From Dendrolimus kikuchii (lineage: Eukaryota > Arthropoda > Insecta > Lepidoptera > Lasiocampidae): 64,000 nt of DNA. The notes below the pieces were generated by a model that did not search any database, was not told the origin of the DNA, and was given only the letters and a program-made list of their open reading frames with translations. Below, one piece after another: positions 10,880 to 21,440 of this stretch. A program made the position numbers and the translations under genes. The stretch is from assembly GCA_019925095.2 (NCBI GenBank), contig CM034414.1, forward strand, positions 5,132,501 through 5,196,500, given 5' to 3'. Positions within the stretch are counted from its first letter, which is position 1; every line of letters starts with the position of its first letter.

Positions 10880-11790
10880 AACCGACTTAAAAAAAAGGAG
10901 CAGGTTCTCAATTCGTTCAGTTAAGTCATAACTTGTCTGTTGCTGAACCGATTTTGATGTTTTTTACATTGTATTGGGTAAAGCTTTAAAATAGTCTCAT
11001 ACAAATTTTATTGCTATTGGAGTGTGGGTTTCGAAGATATAAGAGAAAATTCATTGAAAACGGACTCAAAAATAGAAATTCTTGCGGTTTTTCCGCCATA
11101 ACTTTCTTTTCATTCTGAATCCATTTTTATTATTATTTTTGCGATAGATTCAGTATAGCTTTAAATAGCTTCATATTGTTACGACCTAGACGCCGACAAA
11201 GACAAATTCACACCTGCATACCTGTAGAAACACATTTTATTACCTTTCGGAATTTGAACTTCTTTTGTTTACTTTGTGTTTATAATTTGTGATTAGAAAA
11301 CAGCCTATTGTGTATTGTAATCTTTTATGGCAGTCATTGGCCAGGTGTGTCGCATTTAAAGTACAAACTGATTCTAGGAAATTCGGTCCATGCAACACGT
11401 CTGCCCGGCTGCGTGTAGCCGGGCAGACATATTGCATCTGTGCAGTGTAAAGCAATGCCTCGATTGAGGGACGAGGCAGTCGAACGATAACCACGAGCGA
11501 AGCAAGACTCGTGTATTCGGTAATCTATTTAGTGACGGACTTTGCGCGTGGTGTTGAATTACGATCTACTGCATTACGTTTGGACTTGTTGCGTTCGGTT
11601 ATATTTGTACCTTTGTTATACGTGTTTGTATAGTTCTAATAAACTCTATAATAATTCCAACGACATTTTAATTCGAGTCCTGCAACTCGTAACAATTTAA
11701 ATACAATTGGATATACGTAACTTAAAAGTGAAAAATGTAAATATTATCCCAAAAAGAAACCGGCTTCAACAGTAATTAAAAAGCGAAAAA
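10880..11790 (+). repeat. CCGACTT-type interspersed repeat interrupted by a solo LTR
   Basis: AACCGACTTAAAAAAAAGG and GGTTCTCAATTCGTTCAG at the start, and AAACCGGCTTCAAC near the end, form the common insect repeat type that begins ACCGACTT(C)AAAAAA. It is split by the LTR at 11,177-11,694; 10,880-11,176 and 11,695-11,790 are its two halves. Confidence 0.55.
11177..11694 (+). mobile_element. solo LTR (copy 2)
   Basis: Begins TGTTACGACC and ends CTCGTAACA. It matches the 5,579-6,056 element in reverse orientation. AATAAACTCTATAATAA near the 3' end is a plausible polyadenylation signal. Flanks are ATAT (11,173-11,176) and ATTT (11,695-11,698), an imperfect 4-bp duplication. A 14-bp GC-rich hairpin (GTCTGCCCGGCTGC / GCCGGGCAGAC) lies near 11,400. 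No retroviral-type internal genes flank it. Confidence 0.75.
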
Positions 11791-11799
11791 TACAACCCA

Positions 11800-11939
11800 C
11801 AAGAGTTAACTTGAGACTTCGCTCGAATGACGTAAGCGCGAGGTACTGACTCGATCGTACGCGTCGTTGACGAGAGCGGTAAGAAGGCGGAGGTCGGGAG
11901 GAGAGTGCGCATTCCGCTCAGGTCTCAAGTTAACTCTTG
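11800..11939. mobile_element. 140-bp MITE with perfect 18-bp terminal inverted repeats
   Basis: CAAGAGTTAACTTGAGAC at 11,800 is exactly inverted at 11,922-11,939, and similarity continues inward a further 10 or so bases. The interior is markedly GC-rich compared with the flanks. No coding capacity and no clear target duplication. Confidence 0.75.
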
Positions 11940-12047
11940 CGGATAATAAATGTTTTCTACAACATCTTAAGTCGGTGCGAAACAAAACATAATATCATGC
12001 CTTTACCGCCATTTTATCGTAATCAACATTTGGACCTAAGTATATTT

Positions 12048-12860
12048 GACGGCCTTTGTGGTTGAGCAGGCTAAGCCTTTGCCGGCCTACCTCACTGCAA
12101 CGCAGAGGCTCCGGGTTCGATTCCTGGTATAATACATACATACATACATACATAGCTTCACGCCAGTTCCCTTGCGGGGTAGGCACGAACAACAGAGCGC
12201 CATTTAGGCTTATTCTTACACACCTCACTTGCTTCTTTCACATTCATAACTCTTGTCATGCACGCTCGTCTGTTATTAAGGCTCCTGACATCACCTTCTG
12301 CTAGTACACGATCAATTTGATCATGGAAGGTGTGTCGTGGCCTTCCACGACTTCTGCATCCATCCACTTTTTCATTGTCATTCTTTCATCATGCATTCTT
12401 TCCACATGCCCGAACCACCGGAGCATTCCTTTCCTTACCTTCACCCCGACACTCTCTTTCAGACCAACTCTCTTTCTTACTTCGGTAATTCGAACGCAGT
12501 CCGCAAGCGTCACTCCGCAGATTTTGCGCAGTGCTCGCAACTCGACCGCGTTTACTCTACTTTCATGCTCTCTCTTCCATACGTGAGCGTAGGTACCAGC
12601 ACCGCGTTGTGTATGGCAAGCTGGGCCTTCTGGCTGAGGTTCTTAGCGCCTAGAAGTTTACTTGGTATAATATATATAGTATATATGTTATACTAGGTAA
12701 TATATTATACCAGGTATAGTAAATTTCGAAAACGTAGTTTCTCCGTTATTTACTATGGTCTGGGTGTCTGGGATTGGCCCTAGAGTAGTCCGATGTATAT
12801 TACCCATAACTTAATTAATTTGGGTATACACAGTATGTTTATCTGCCGATTATTATTATT
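12048..12860 (+). mobile_element. R4 tRNA-headed SINE, split by an RTE-like LINE
   Basis: Head GACGGCCTTTGTGGTTGAGC, box B-like GGGTTCGATTCC, then a break. The body resumes at about 12,709 (GTAAATTTCGAAAACG, ACTATGGTCTGGGTGTCTGG) and ends TCTGCCGATTATTATTATT. A short AT-rich palindromic stretch (12,671-12,708) follows the inserted LINE. Confidence 0.8.
12133..12662 (-). pseudogene. R2 RTE-like LINE inserted in the SINE
   Basis: The minus strand carries the same reverse transcriptase C-terminal motifs as the copy at 8,524 (M-L-R-W-F-G-H-V-E-R-M-H, R-S-R-G-R-P-R-H-T-F-H-D-Q-I-D, R-S-V-V-R-A-Y-P-A-R-E-L-A). It has frame breaks near 12,370 and 12,570. TGGTATAATA on the left (12,125) and right (12,663) looks like the target duplication. 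Confidence 0.85.
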
Positions 12861-13276
12861 AAATATTTTGTATTGCAAAAGGTATTTTAAACGATTATTT
12901 TGTTTTAAGACTCAGTTTTTGGTTCAATAGGGTAGTATAACGTAACTTGAACTGAAAATCTTATAAAAAAAATATACTTAGGTCCAAATGTCGCTTACGA
13001 TAAAATGGCGGTACAGGCTCGATATGTACTTACTATATTTTGCAAATTTGTTATTGTTTTTTTATGTTTTACTTAGCAGCGACTTCGAGATGTTGTACAG
13101 AATATTCATCTTTTGCTTTTTAGTTACTCTTGAAGGCGATTTTTTTTACTTTTATGATACGTGTATAGTAAGTATCTAATAACAAGAAAATTTATATGAA
13201 ACTATTTGGAAGTTGTACTGAACCCAACGCAAAAAGAATCGCCGGAATTGGTTCAGAAACAAAAACTATTGAACAT

Positions 13277-13680
13277 AGCTTCTTATATATAAAAATCAAT
13301 TGCTGTTCGTTAGTCTCGCTAAAACTCGAAACCGCCGGGACCGATTTGGCTAATTTTGGTTTTAACTTATTTGTGGAAGTCCAGGGAAGGTTTAAAAGGT
13401 GAGTAAATATGAAAAAAATGGTTGGAATATAGTAAAAACAACAATTTCGCTTTCCCTTAGAAACTGTTCCTACCTGTCAAACATTTGATGTTCGTCCCGT
13501 CGTTCAGAAATCAATTAAATTTAAAAGTCGTTCTAAAATCAAATTAAATTTAAAGTGAAGTTTTTTTTCATTTTTTTGGTTTTGAATGTCAAAAGTTTGA
13601 TGTTCGTCCCATCGTTCAGAAAACGTTTTTTATTAATTGATTCTCAGGCGGTACGAAGTTTGCCGGGTCAGTTAGTATAC
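13277..13680 (+). mobile_element. Helitron-like non-autonomous element
   Basis: Begins near TCTTATATATAAAAATC, then GCTAAAACTCGAAACCGCC, GGACCGATTTGGCTAATTTT and GTGGAAGTCCAGGGAAGG, and ends GCCGGGTCAGTTAGTA. The TC start and the near CTAGT end fit the Helitron rule (5'-TC...CTRR-3'). It has no Rep/helicase gene. An internal direct repeat (GTTCGTCCC..TCGTTCAGAAA) occurs at 13,492 and 13,602. Confidence 0.6.
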
Positions 13681-13714
13681 AAAATATATTTATATGATGA
13701 ATTTATTAACGCTT

Positions 13715-13870
13715 TAAAGGTCTACCGTGACGTCGCCAAACGTAGACGTCACACGCGACCAGAAGGCTGGCGTCTATTTTGATCAAAGATTAAGCGTTGC
13801 CACACAACGTGACAACGCTGCCAGCCTTTTGGGAACGTTCCCGGTAATTGACAGTGTTTTGGGAGCAATA
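13715..13870 (+). repeat. R8 LINE, 3' coding fragment (degraded)
   Basis: Reads like the R8 C-terminal segment (GACCAGAAGGCTGGCGTCTA ... CAGCCTTTTGGGAACGTTCC), also present at 29,880-30,545 and 50,215. The frame is broken. Confidence 0.6.
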
Positions 13871-13949
13871 TTTTATTTTTAGCTATTTTTAAATTTTTTA
13901 AATTTATTTTTTAATATCGTATAGTTTGTAGTTGATTTTTATCTTTTTT

Positions 13950-14298
13950 TTACATACATACATACATAACTTTACGCCAGTTCCCTTGCGGGGTAGGCAC
14001 GAACAACAGAGCGCCGTTTAGGCTTATTCTTACACACCTCACTTGCTTCTTTGACATTCATAACTCTTGTCATGCACGCTCGTCTGTTCTTAAGGCTCCT
14101 GACATCACCCTCCGCTAGTACACGATCAATTTGATCATGGAAGGTGTGTCGTGGCCTTCCACGACTTCTGCACCCATCCACATTTGCATTGTATATCTGT
14201 TTAGTCATTCTTTCATCACGCATTCTTTGCACATGCCCGAACCACCGGAGCATTCCTTTCCTTACCTTCACCCCGACACTCTCTTTCAGACCAATTTT
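13950..14298 (-). pseudogene. R2 RTE-like LINE, 5'-truncated
   Basis: TACATACATACATAAC tail, then an open frame on the minus strand of about 99 codons from 14,271 to 13,972 with M-L-R-W-F-G-H-V-Q-R-M-R and the usual R2 C-terminal motifs. It ends abruptly after CAGACCAA, a typical 5' truncation. Confidence 0.88.
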
Positions 14299-14744
14299 TT
14301 TTCTAATTCAGTTAAAAAGAGATTATCCTTGTAACATATAAAACACACAGACGAATGGACGTGACCATATCCTAATAGTTCCCTTTATGCCAATATGCCT
14401 ACGAAACCCTAAAAAGCCGATGAAAACTATTCTTACAACACAACTCTCTACTCGGACCTCCTTGTTAATGGCCGTTAAGTTATTTTTATATCTTAAGCAT
14501 TAAATAGATTCGTTAAGCACTTTTTGCTCCTTGTGCAATAAAAACGAGTTGTCTCGACGCAGATCCAGGCTCGAGAAGCCATAAGTTCGGAAACACGCGA
14601 TGCCATACGCTCGTATTACATGGAGAAATCTTTTGTATTGCTAAATCTTTTAGCAGGGCATGAAAAGTAGAAAAAAGTTTTAGAAAGTTAAAAGGTTTAA
14701 TGTGGTAGAGCAAAATTTTTTTTTGTCGAAAACAATGCAAGAAT
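14299..14744. other. unassigned sequence
   Basis: No gene or repeat recognised. Confidence 0.3.
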
Positions 14745-15235
14745 ACTTGACTTATTTGTATTGTATTCTACTCATAGTCCCTCAAGACTATAAGTAGAAT
14801 ACTGAGCCCAGATCACCGTCTTCTATGTGTAAGGTGCCCAGAAGGCTGGCTACGTTTCCTCGCTGGATCGCCATACTGATCCGTTGGCCGAGGTAAGTAC
14901 CAGCCCTCTGATCACCTGAAAAGTCAATGAGTCGTTTCGATAAATTTTGGTAGAGGCTCATGGCCTCAGGACCCCACGGTCCAAGCGTCTCGACAGCAAA
15001 CGGTACAAACATATAACTCTCACAGAGGGTTGCATATTTGCGCCGCTTGAGTGATTCGGCATGTGGTAGAGCCATGTCGGAATTAATATTTTGATTACAG
15101 CTGTTATGGGCGGCTCGATCGGCGTGATACCACGCTTTCACAGAATATCGGCGGGAAACGATTTGCCTTGAGCTAATCGTCTTTCAGGCGATGGGTAAGT
15201 TTCGTTGATCCACTCTTCTTCACATACCCAACCTT
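14745..15235 (-). pseudogene. R8-family LINE, reverse transcriptase C-terminus
   Basis: A 117-codon frame (15,141 to 14,788) reads A-W-Y-H-A-D-R-A-A-H-N-S, then F-V-P-F-A-V-E-T-L-G-P-W-G-P-E-A, then G-D-Q-R-A-G-T-Y-L-G-Q-R-I-S and A-I-Q-R-G-N-V-A-S-L-L-G-T-L. This is the C-terminal tail of a common insect non-LTR polyprotein. Related coding sequence continues upstream to about 15,235 in another frame. The 3' tail CTATAAGTAGAATAC / GTATTCTACTCATAGTC also occurs at 50,312-50,352. Dead, 5'-truncated copy. Confidence 0.8.
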
Positions 15236-15510
15236 CCCTTTTTTATGACGCAGGGGAATGTCTTTTCTTGGGACACCATACTCGGGCCTGAGGGGGAAGG
15301 CTCACCGAAACATGCTTGGGATTCGTCATCGACCATATTCCAACCGTTGCCTCCGAGCGGAAGGACGGGGGATGCTCGACCGTCAAACTACCCACTAAAT
15401 CTATCCTGCGCCCCTCTCCTATTCGAACGAACGTTGAAGAACGTTGACGTTGCTACAAGCCTTAATCTCAATCAAACTCTTTTTGGCATAGATATATATA
15501 CATACTAGCC
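15236..15510 (+). repeat. unclassified GC-rich repeat fragment
   Basis: The GC-rich stretch with ACTACCCACTAAATCTATCCTGCGCC resembles wording at 21,820-21,845 and 24,010-24,050 (ACCCACTAAA...CCTGCG). The end GTTGCTACAAGCCTTAA recurs at 24,588. Probably part of a LINE, but I cannot place it in a protein. Confidence 0.45.
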
Positions 15511-16180
15511 TATCAATATCGACTTTTTAATTTTATTTGTTACTAGTTATATAACTTCGTACGCGTGAAATTTTTTCGTCGCGGAACCCTAAAAACAGTA
15601 TCCTAAGTAACTCCTTATCTAACATCAATTATCTGCCAGTAAAAGTTCAGTCATAATTGGTCGAGCCGTTTTAGAGATTAACCGAAACAAACAGACAGAC
15701 ATAAATCTTAAAAAAAAATTGATATAAGTACCGTATATGCATTTTTTTTTATTTTACTTTGATATTGTATTGTAGAGGTGGTTCTAAACGTCAAACATCA
15801 TATCCCGCTAAAATGCCTACTCCATACTTAGGCAGCTTCGTCGTTTTGTCGGCAGTCCACAGGATACGTGGTGTTCTTACATGTTTTTAGATACAGCGTG
15901 TTTTAATACTGTATTTAAATAAAAATTTACATAATATAGCATTTTAATCAATGGAAGCAGCAGCCAGCCTTTTCGGCACGCTCCCTATAGCATAGATTTG
16001 TAACATAGTCTTTAATCTCTATTTATAAGTTAATTTATTTTTAATAATTAATTATATTTTTTACGTTAGTTTTAGTTTGATATTATATTATTTTCCAAAA
16101 ATTTTAATAAAATATTTTGTTGTTAGAGGCGAATACTAAGAATAACTGTCTAGAATGTTACACACATTGCATTGCTGATG
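15511..16180. other. AT-rich sequence with small repeat scraps
   Basis: 15,650-15,710 holds the word GAGCCGTTTTAGAGATTAACCG followed by AAACAAACAGACAGAC, common at the ends of lepidopteran repeats. 15,955-16,015 is a short R8 scrap (CAGCCAGCCTTTTCGGCACG). The rest is unassigned. Confidence 0.4.
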
Positions 16181-16189
16181 ACCACTGGA

Positions 16190-16385
16190 GTTGAGTGGGT
16201 TAAGTTTTGTGGCCTAGCCCCCTGGAAGGCAGACGTCGGGTACGATACTCGGCATGGTAAATTTCTGAACAAAATTTCCGTTGCTTACTTATGATCTGGG
16301 TGTATCAGATCAGCCCCAGATTTTTCCGTTTTATACTACCTATAACACAGGTTACCCAGGCATAACTTGTTTTTAGGACTTTCGC
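16190..16385 (+). mobile_element. R4-like SINE, old diverged copy
   Basis: GAGTTGAGTGGGTTAAG (box A region), CGGGTACGATACTCGG (decayed box B), ATGATCTGGGTGT and CATAACACAGG follow the R4 order with many substitutions. Confidence 0.6.
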
Positions 16386-16600
16386 GGAGTGGCGAGGCTA
16401 TGTGCTTTTAGCCTTGGTATATAAGGAAGGTGTTTCAGTGGGCATTCCCGAAATTGGTGGTAACAATACTTCTTCGGGGTTGTTAGTGCTACCCAAAGAA
16501 ATCCCACACGCTCTCATCAGGCTTCCCCGCGGTATTAAGTCCTCAATCGGATTTCCCCTCATTAAAAAAAGTAAAAGTAATTAATTTGGCTGTGTACAAT
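16386..16600 (+). repeat. unclassified GC-richer repeat fragment
   Basis: GCGGAGTGGCGAGGCTATG, GGGCATTCCCGAAATTGG and CTTCCCCGCGGTATTAAG stand out from the AT-rich surroundings and look like LINE 3' sequence. No protein motif could be confirmed. Confidence 0.35.
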
Positions 16601-17062
16601 ATGTGTGTTTTATACCAATTTATTTTATTTATGTTAACTGAATTCTAAACTTGCATAAGAGACCGATATCCATTGTTCTCTTTCTTCTTTTTTGTTTGAA
16701 CGGTCTAAACAGTCGACTAAATTAATATCTCGACATTGCGCATCGCCATTATAAAATCGCTAGGTAAGGAATTATTTGTCAAAAAGGGATATTTTTTCAA
16801 AGTAATTTAATCAGCCTGTATATAAAGTTATCATATTACCATATACGGTTGTTTTGACAGGCGTTTACCGGCTCGATTGCGGCGAAGCCTTATCGTCATG
16901 TTGCCATAATAAGTGCACTGTTACATCGTTAGAAATCACGCCATGTTCTATGAAAAAATTGTTGGTCCTTCGAGACGGATTTTTAACTTATCATATTTTC
17001 ATTGTAACAAATACTCTTAGCTTCATTTATGGCGGATTTCTATATATTTATATATTAAAACT
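16601..17062. other. unassigned AT-rich sequence
   Basis: No gene or repeat recognised. Confidence 0.3.
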
Positions 17063-17290
17063 CTAATGTGAGTGTGTATGTATGTCCCTACTATACTCTA
17101 ATCTAAGTATGTCACGGAACTCCTCCTATACCCCTGGACTGATCTTGATGGAATTTTTTGTGTGTTCAAGTGGGTCTCTGGATGATTTAGATTCACTATT
17201 GGACCCAGTAGGTGGTGCTGTAATCGGGTTCTAAATTTTATTGTTGTAGGATAGGCCAACGTCTGCCGGGCCAGTGAGTCTTTCTATAGA
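17063..17290 (+). mobile_element. Helitron-like fragment
   Basis: Shares the ordered words TGATTTAGATTCACTATTGG, CCCAGTAGGTGGTGCTG and TGCCGGGCCAGTGAGT with fragments at 25,587 and 46,610. Ends near a degraded CTAGT-like terminus. Confidence 0.5.
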
Positions 17291-17875
17291 ATCATTTGCT
17301 TGACTACTGGAAATTTGACATATATTTCACAATTTAACAATTTTCTATAAATGGTTAGAAACTTTTACTATATGCTTTAAAGTACAAAATATAACTTTCG
17401 ACTCTAAGGTTCTGACTACACTGCTTATTTTTGCGCTCTGAAAGATATTGTATAATAATGGTCGTTCCCTTATTATAATAAATCCAATTAAATGCAACTG
17501 CTTGTACTTATTTTTGCCGTAACGAAATACGATTAGCTCAAGGTTGATTGTTTCATATCTAAAGCCGCAGTTTTATATCTAAAGCTGCAGTTTCATATCT
17601 AAAGCAGTTATGAAAGAAGAAGAAATGGAAAACATTCTAGAAGAAAGGACAATATGGTTAAATTCTTTCATACGATGTTTTATTGCTACATAAAATAGCA
17701 AAATATAAAGATTTTTATCAAGTATAAGGCATTTAATTGTATAACGATGTTTTATGTTCGGCCTAATTAGGTTCAAAGCAGTTTATTTTAAACGTGCATA
17801 AAATTTTAGGGTTACTCGAGTAATTTAAATAATAAGTATATATTTTAAACTTTAAACTATAATATTAAAAATAAA
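17291..17875. other. unassigned AT-rich sequence
   Basis: A short direct repeat TATCTAAAGC(C/T)GCAGTTT (17,556, 17,576, 17,596) is present. Otherwise nothing. Confidence 0.35.
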
Positions 17876-18108
17876 AATAATCGGCAGACAATCACACACA
17901 TTGTATACCCCCAAGCTAAGCATGTTACGCTTGTGTTATGGGTTATAAACAAGGGAACACTCTGGGGCCGATTCCAGACACCCAGACCATAGTAAATGAC
18001 AGAAAGTTCGCTTCCGAAATTTACAACACCAGGAATCGAACCCGGAGCCTCTGCGTGCCAGAGAGTTCAGCCGGCTAAGACTTAGCCCACTCAACCACAG
18101 AGGCCGTC
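17876..18108 (-). mobile_element. R4 tRNA-headed SINE, near full length
   Basis: On the minus strand: GACGGCCTCTGTGGTTGAG, box B-like GGGTTCGATTCC, the body with ACTATGGTCTGGGTGTCTGG, ending CTGCCGATTATT. A small insertion lies between boxes A and B. Confidence 0.85.
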
Positions 18109-18384
18109 AGTAGTAGCCAAATGTACTGGAGCACAAGATGTCCAAAACGATGCAAATCAAAATCGAAGCAACAGTTTTACCAAACGAGATTTTGGCAAAC
18201 CATAGCTTTCTGGGAACGGAAGACTGCAAACTATACACAGGAACCGACCTTGATCCGACAACTCCCACTCCAGCACATATAAAGCACAGTCTTATTTTAT
18301 TTTCAATCAAATAATATTAATTTTTTACGTTCGGCAGTTTGGTTTTGTTTGAAAACCATCTACAAACTTTAATACAGTTGACAG
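18109..18384. other. unassigned sequence
   Basis: No gene or repeat recognised; short minus-strand ORF only. Confidence 0.3.
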
Positions 18385-19286
18385 TCACGTGGGTCTGCTG
18401 TTTCGTGGTCTTTCATTCGGTCTTGCAATATGGCGTCGAATTGTGAGGACCGCTGATTGGTTAAGAGTTTTCCGACTGCAGAAGAGAGCAGTGAGAATGA
18501 TAGCGTATGTACAGAAAGACGCGTCAGCTAGGCCTTATTTTAAGGATCTCTTCATTCTGACGATGTCAGCAATTTTTATTTACCAGGTTGCGGTATACGT
18601 CAAAGTGAACATGGATACTTTTTTTTATTGCAGGAGTTCAGCAGACAGGCAACCGCCCACTTGATGGAAAGCGGTTACCATCGCCTATGGACATTTGTAA
18701 CAGCAAAAGTGCTACAAATGCGCTGCTGCTCTCTTAAGGGAGATTGGAACCTGGCTACTAATGCCGGAACGCAATTCAAGGTTGTTATGGTGACATACTT
18801 TAGACCAGAGGTGGTAGCCATCCAGTCGAGCAAATGCCCTACCACCTAGCTGTGGGTTGTTTTGTCGCCTCTTACGACAGGCCGTCCGCGCCGCAGGAAA
18901 TTGTATTCTTTCTCCGTTCCTGCAAGGATAAAAACAGTATTCACGCTGAATGTGGTAACACGCATTCTTACTGCACTCGGGGCAGGGGAAGGCTTTCGGC
19001 CATATCATGCTCGCTCTCTAAGATGAGCAAGACGGTATATGTAATGGGCAAATTAATCTACAGTAGACTACCACCCGAAATAAAAGAATCCGAAAGTCTC
19101 TGTTCTTTGAAGAAACGATTAAATAGTTATCTTATCGAGCAGATGCCCTACACAATAAAGGATTTTTTAATTTAAAAATGATTCAATTAAACTGTGTATT
19201 TTTTATGACAATTGGAAATGTAATCGAAATGACGTGTACATAAGATTTTATATTATTATACTAAATAAAATACTTATGACTTATGA
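18385..19286 (+). pseudogene. jockey-like LINE, reverse transcriptase C-terminus split by R1
   Basis: The first part (18,389-18,618) encodes F-R-L-Q-K-R-A-V-R-M-I and F-K-D-L-F-I-L-T-M-S. The second (about 18,934-19,175) encodes T-R-G-R-G-R-L, then L-I-Y-S-R-L-P-P-E-I-K-E-S-E-S, then L-K-K-R-L-N-S-Y-L-I-E-Q and P-Y-T-I-K-D-F, followed by a stop and an A-rich 3' region. Both halves belong to one non-LTR protein tail; the R1 repeat between them came later. Confidence 0.8.
18619..18930 (-). repeat. R1 A-tailed repeat inserted in a LINE relic
   Basis: Near full-length R1 (plus strand T-run, ATTGCAGGAGTTCAGCAGAC ... CTCCGTTCCTGCAAGGAT). It separates the two halves of a jockey-like coding tail. 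A clear target duplication was not found. Confidence 0.88.
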
Positions 19287-20150
19287 CAACACACAAACAA
19301 TAACACTAGTTGCGTATCACATCACTAACCACGAGAAAAATAATGCTGTCACATTATCACTTTATAAAAAAAACAGTCGTCCCGGCAAAACTATTGTTAA
19401 GTGTTAGCCATTAATACATAATTAATATTCTTTTAACCTTCTGCCTATGGGAACAAATAAGTGTTAGTAATTCATGTGCTCTGAATTTTTCTTTATTTCG
19501 AACTTACGACCCAGAGGTGTTAGGAACGTCCACAAGTTTATGTGTCCGAGAATATAAATTTTATGACAATAAAGAATCACTCTGAAAATTTCCGCCAAAA
19601 AATCCTGTACAAAATTGTAAAAAATCCAATCAATCAATATACACTTCACACTTAACCGATTATAGTTTTATTTTTTTTAATTCAAAACACGCATGGAACA
19701 ATTTCACACAATTAAACTTCAAACGAAACCAAATTAGAATTTCCATCAACAATACAAAATTTAATTCACTGCAAGCGATAATACTTCTTATGCAATCAGC
19801 ACTACGACTTATTATATTTAAAGATTTTTTTTATCGAATGATATGTACACATTGGTACTGCATTAAGAAATCCGAAAGAAATTTGTCCTCGCTCGTTTTT
19901 GTTCTTTTTTCAAAGTTTTGTTTTTTTTTTTACAAGTCACCAACTGTTCACGCAAAAAGTATTTGACATTGTTGTCGCAACGTTCTTTCGAATTTGGCGC
20001 CAATTAATTTTACAGATAATGTAATATAGGCTATGTAGTCTACACAGAAAAATCAAGAGTATTTATGGAAAATTTAAATGTGGTAAGTCGGTGTAATTTA
20101 TTTTCAAAAAGCGCCTACGCTTTTGTCAAAAATGAACAATAGTTATAGGT
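19287..20150. other. unassigned AT-rich sequence
   Basis: No gene or repeat recognised. Confidence 0.3.
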
Positions 20151-20450
20151 TTTTTTTTTTTTGCGAATCTGGCAAACAGGTAGACGGGCCAGCTTATGGA
20201 CAGTGGTTACCGTCACACAGGGGTACAGCCAACGCATTGCCAGATTGCCAAACTGGCGGAATTGAACAGAGGGGACGGAAAGTGGAATTGGAATAGGAAG
20301 ACAGGATAGGGAAGATTGGATGGTGTGGAAATGGGTCATTTGAACTCTCACTCATCATACGAGACGTAATTAGTTCAAGGCGAACCATTTGACGTTGATA
20401 TTCTGTGAGAGCGTGATATCGCACAAATCGAGCCAGCCCTTAGAGCTGTA
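20151..20450 (-). repeat. R3 A-tailed repeat
   Basis: A plus-strand T-run is followed by GCAAACAGGTAGACGGGCCA, GTGGTTACCGTC, a GGGATAGGGAAGATTGGATG-like purine-rich middle, then ACTCTCACTCATC and ATTCTGTGAGAGCGTG. Distantly related to R1 in its tail-proximal part. Other copies at 34,030, 35,939, 50,810 and 54,457. Confidence 0.75.
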
Positions 20451-21224
20451 AACAAAATAATGATTCTAGCATGACTTTACTACTAAAAATACTAATTTTA
20501 GTTAGGTCTATCTAATAATCAGCATTACTGTCTTTTAGACATACATGAATAATAGACAATCAGTTAAGTTAAAAATACTGACCATTCCTATTACCATAAT
20601 GTTGAAATTTCTGAAACCATAGACTACTCTATACAAGATTCCTGGGCGGCCATTTTAAAAATGCACCGCCATTTTGCCGACACCAACACTTTCCGTTTAA
20701 CGTCACCGATCGTAATCGCGTGTTGATAAATTATTAAGAATATTAAATTGATTACTTACTGAATCTTAACGATATGAATCGTTTTCGTTTTAATTAATAA
20801 TTATTAAGTTAACTCGGTTGGTTAAGATTTTATCAACGTTTTATTTATTGTGGCAAAGATTTAATTTAAAAGTTTGAATGTGATAAGACCGATGGAAATT
20901 AATGGAATAGTTATCGAGTGTGTGAGTAAACATTTTGGCGGCATCTTAGTTTAAAGTATTAAAGAAATATACCAAGAATGCGAATCGTCCAGTAAATAAC
21001 GTAAATCTAACATGACTACATATTTCCAGAAACAATTCTGTAGCTTTTATCTTTTTAATATTAGAATAAAATAGTTTAGTGTTAAATTGTGTACCTACAT
21101 AGTCATAAAGGTGATATAAATCAAAATAAGAAAAAACAGTTGTCCCGATGAGACCGTACAATAACAATTACTTATTATATAATTATAACTAACATCTGCC
21201 CGCGACTTCGTCCACATTAATAAT
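20451..21224. other. unassigned AT-rich sequence
   Basis: No gene or repeat recognised. GCCATTTTAAAAATGC / CACCGCCATTTTGCCG occurs at 20,650-20,680. Confidence 0.3.
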
Positions 21225-21440
21225 AATCATCGGCAGACCAAGACAAACATTGCATATCCTCAAATAAAGCAAGTTACGCTTGTGTTATGGATATACAACG
21301 GACTAATCTGGGGCCGATCCCAGACACCCAGACCATAGTAAATAACTGAGAAAATTCGTTTCTGAAATTTACCACACCAGGAATCGAACTCGAAACCTCT
21401 GCAATCAGCAACGCCTGCTCAACCCAGAGGCTGTCTCACA
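21225..21440 (-). mobile_element. R4 tRNA-headed SINE, decayed head
   Basis: The body and tail match R4 (plus strand ATCGGCAGACCAAGACAAAC, GACTAATCTGGGGCCGATCC, ACCAGGAATCGAACTCG). The box A end is shortened. Confidence 0.8.

Larger units (their letters stand above)
11993..13023. mobile_element. MITE-like element (copy 2), split by nested insertions
   Basis: GCCTTTACCGCCATTTTATC at the left is inverted at the right end (GATAAAATGGCGGTACAGGC). The interior word GTTTTAAGACTCAGTTTTTGG matches copy 1 at 2,660-2,885. The element's own sequence is 11,993-12,047 plus about 12,861-13,023; everything between is a SINE, itself split by a LINE. Confidence 0.75.

Noticed and set aside
14513..14740. Possible host exon
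   Set aside because: No splice-site pair, motif or codon pattern. It is flanked only by repeats.
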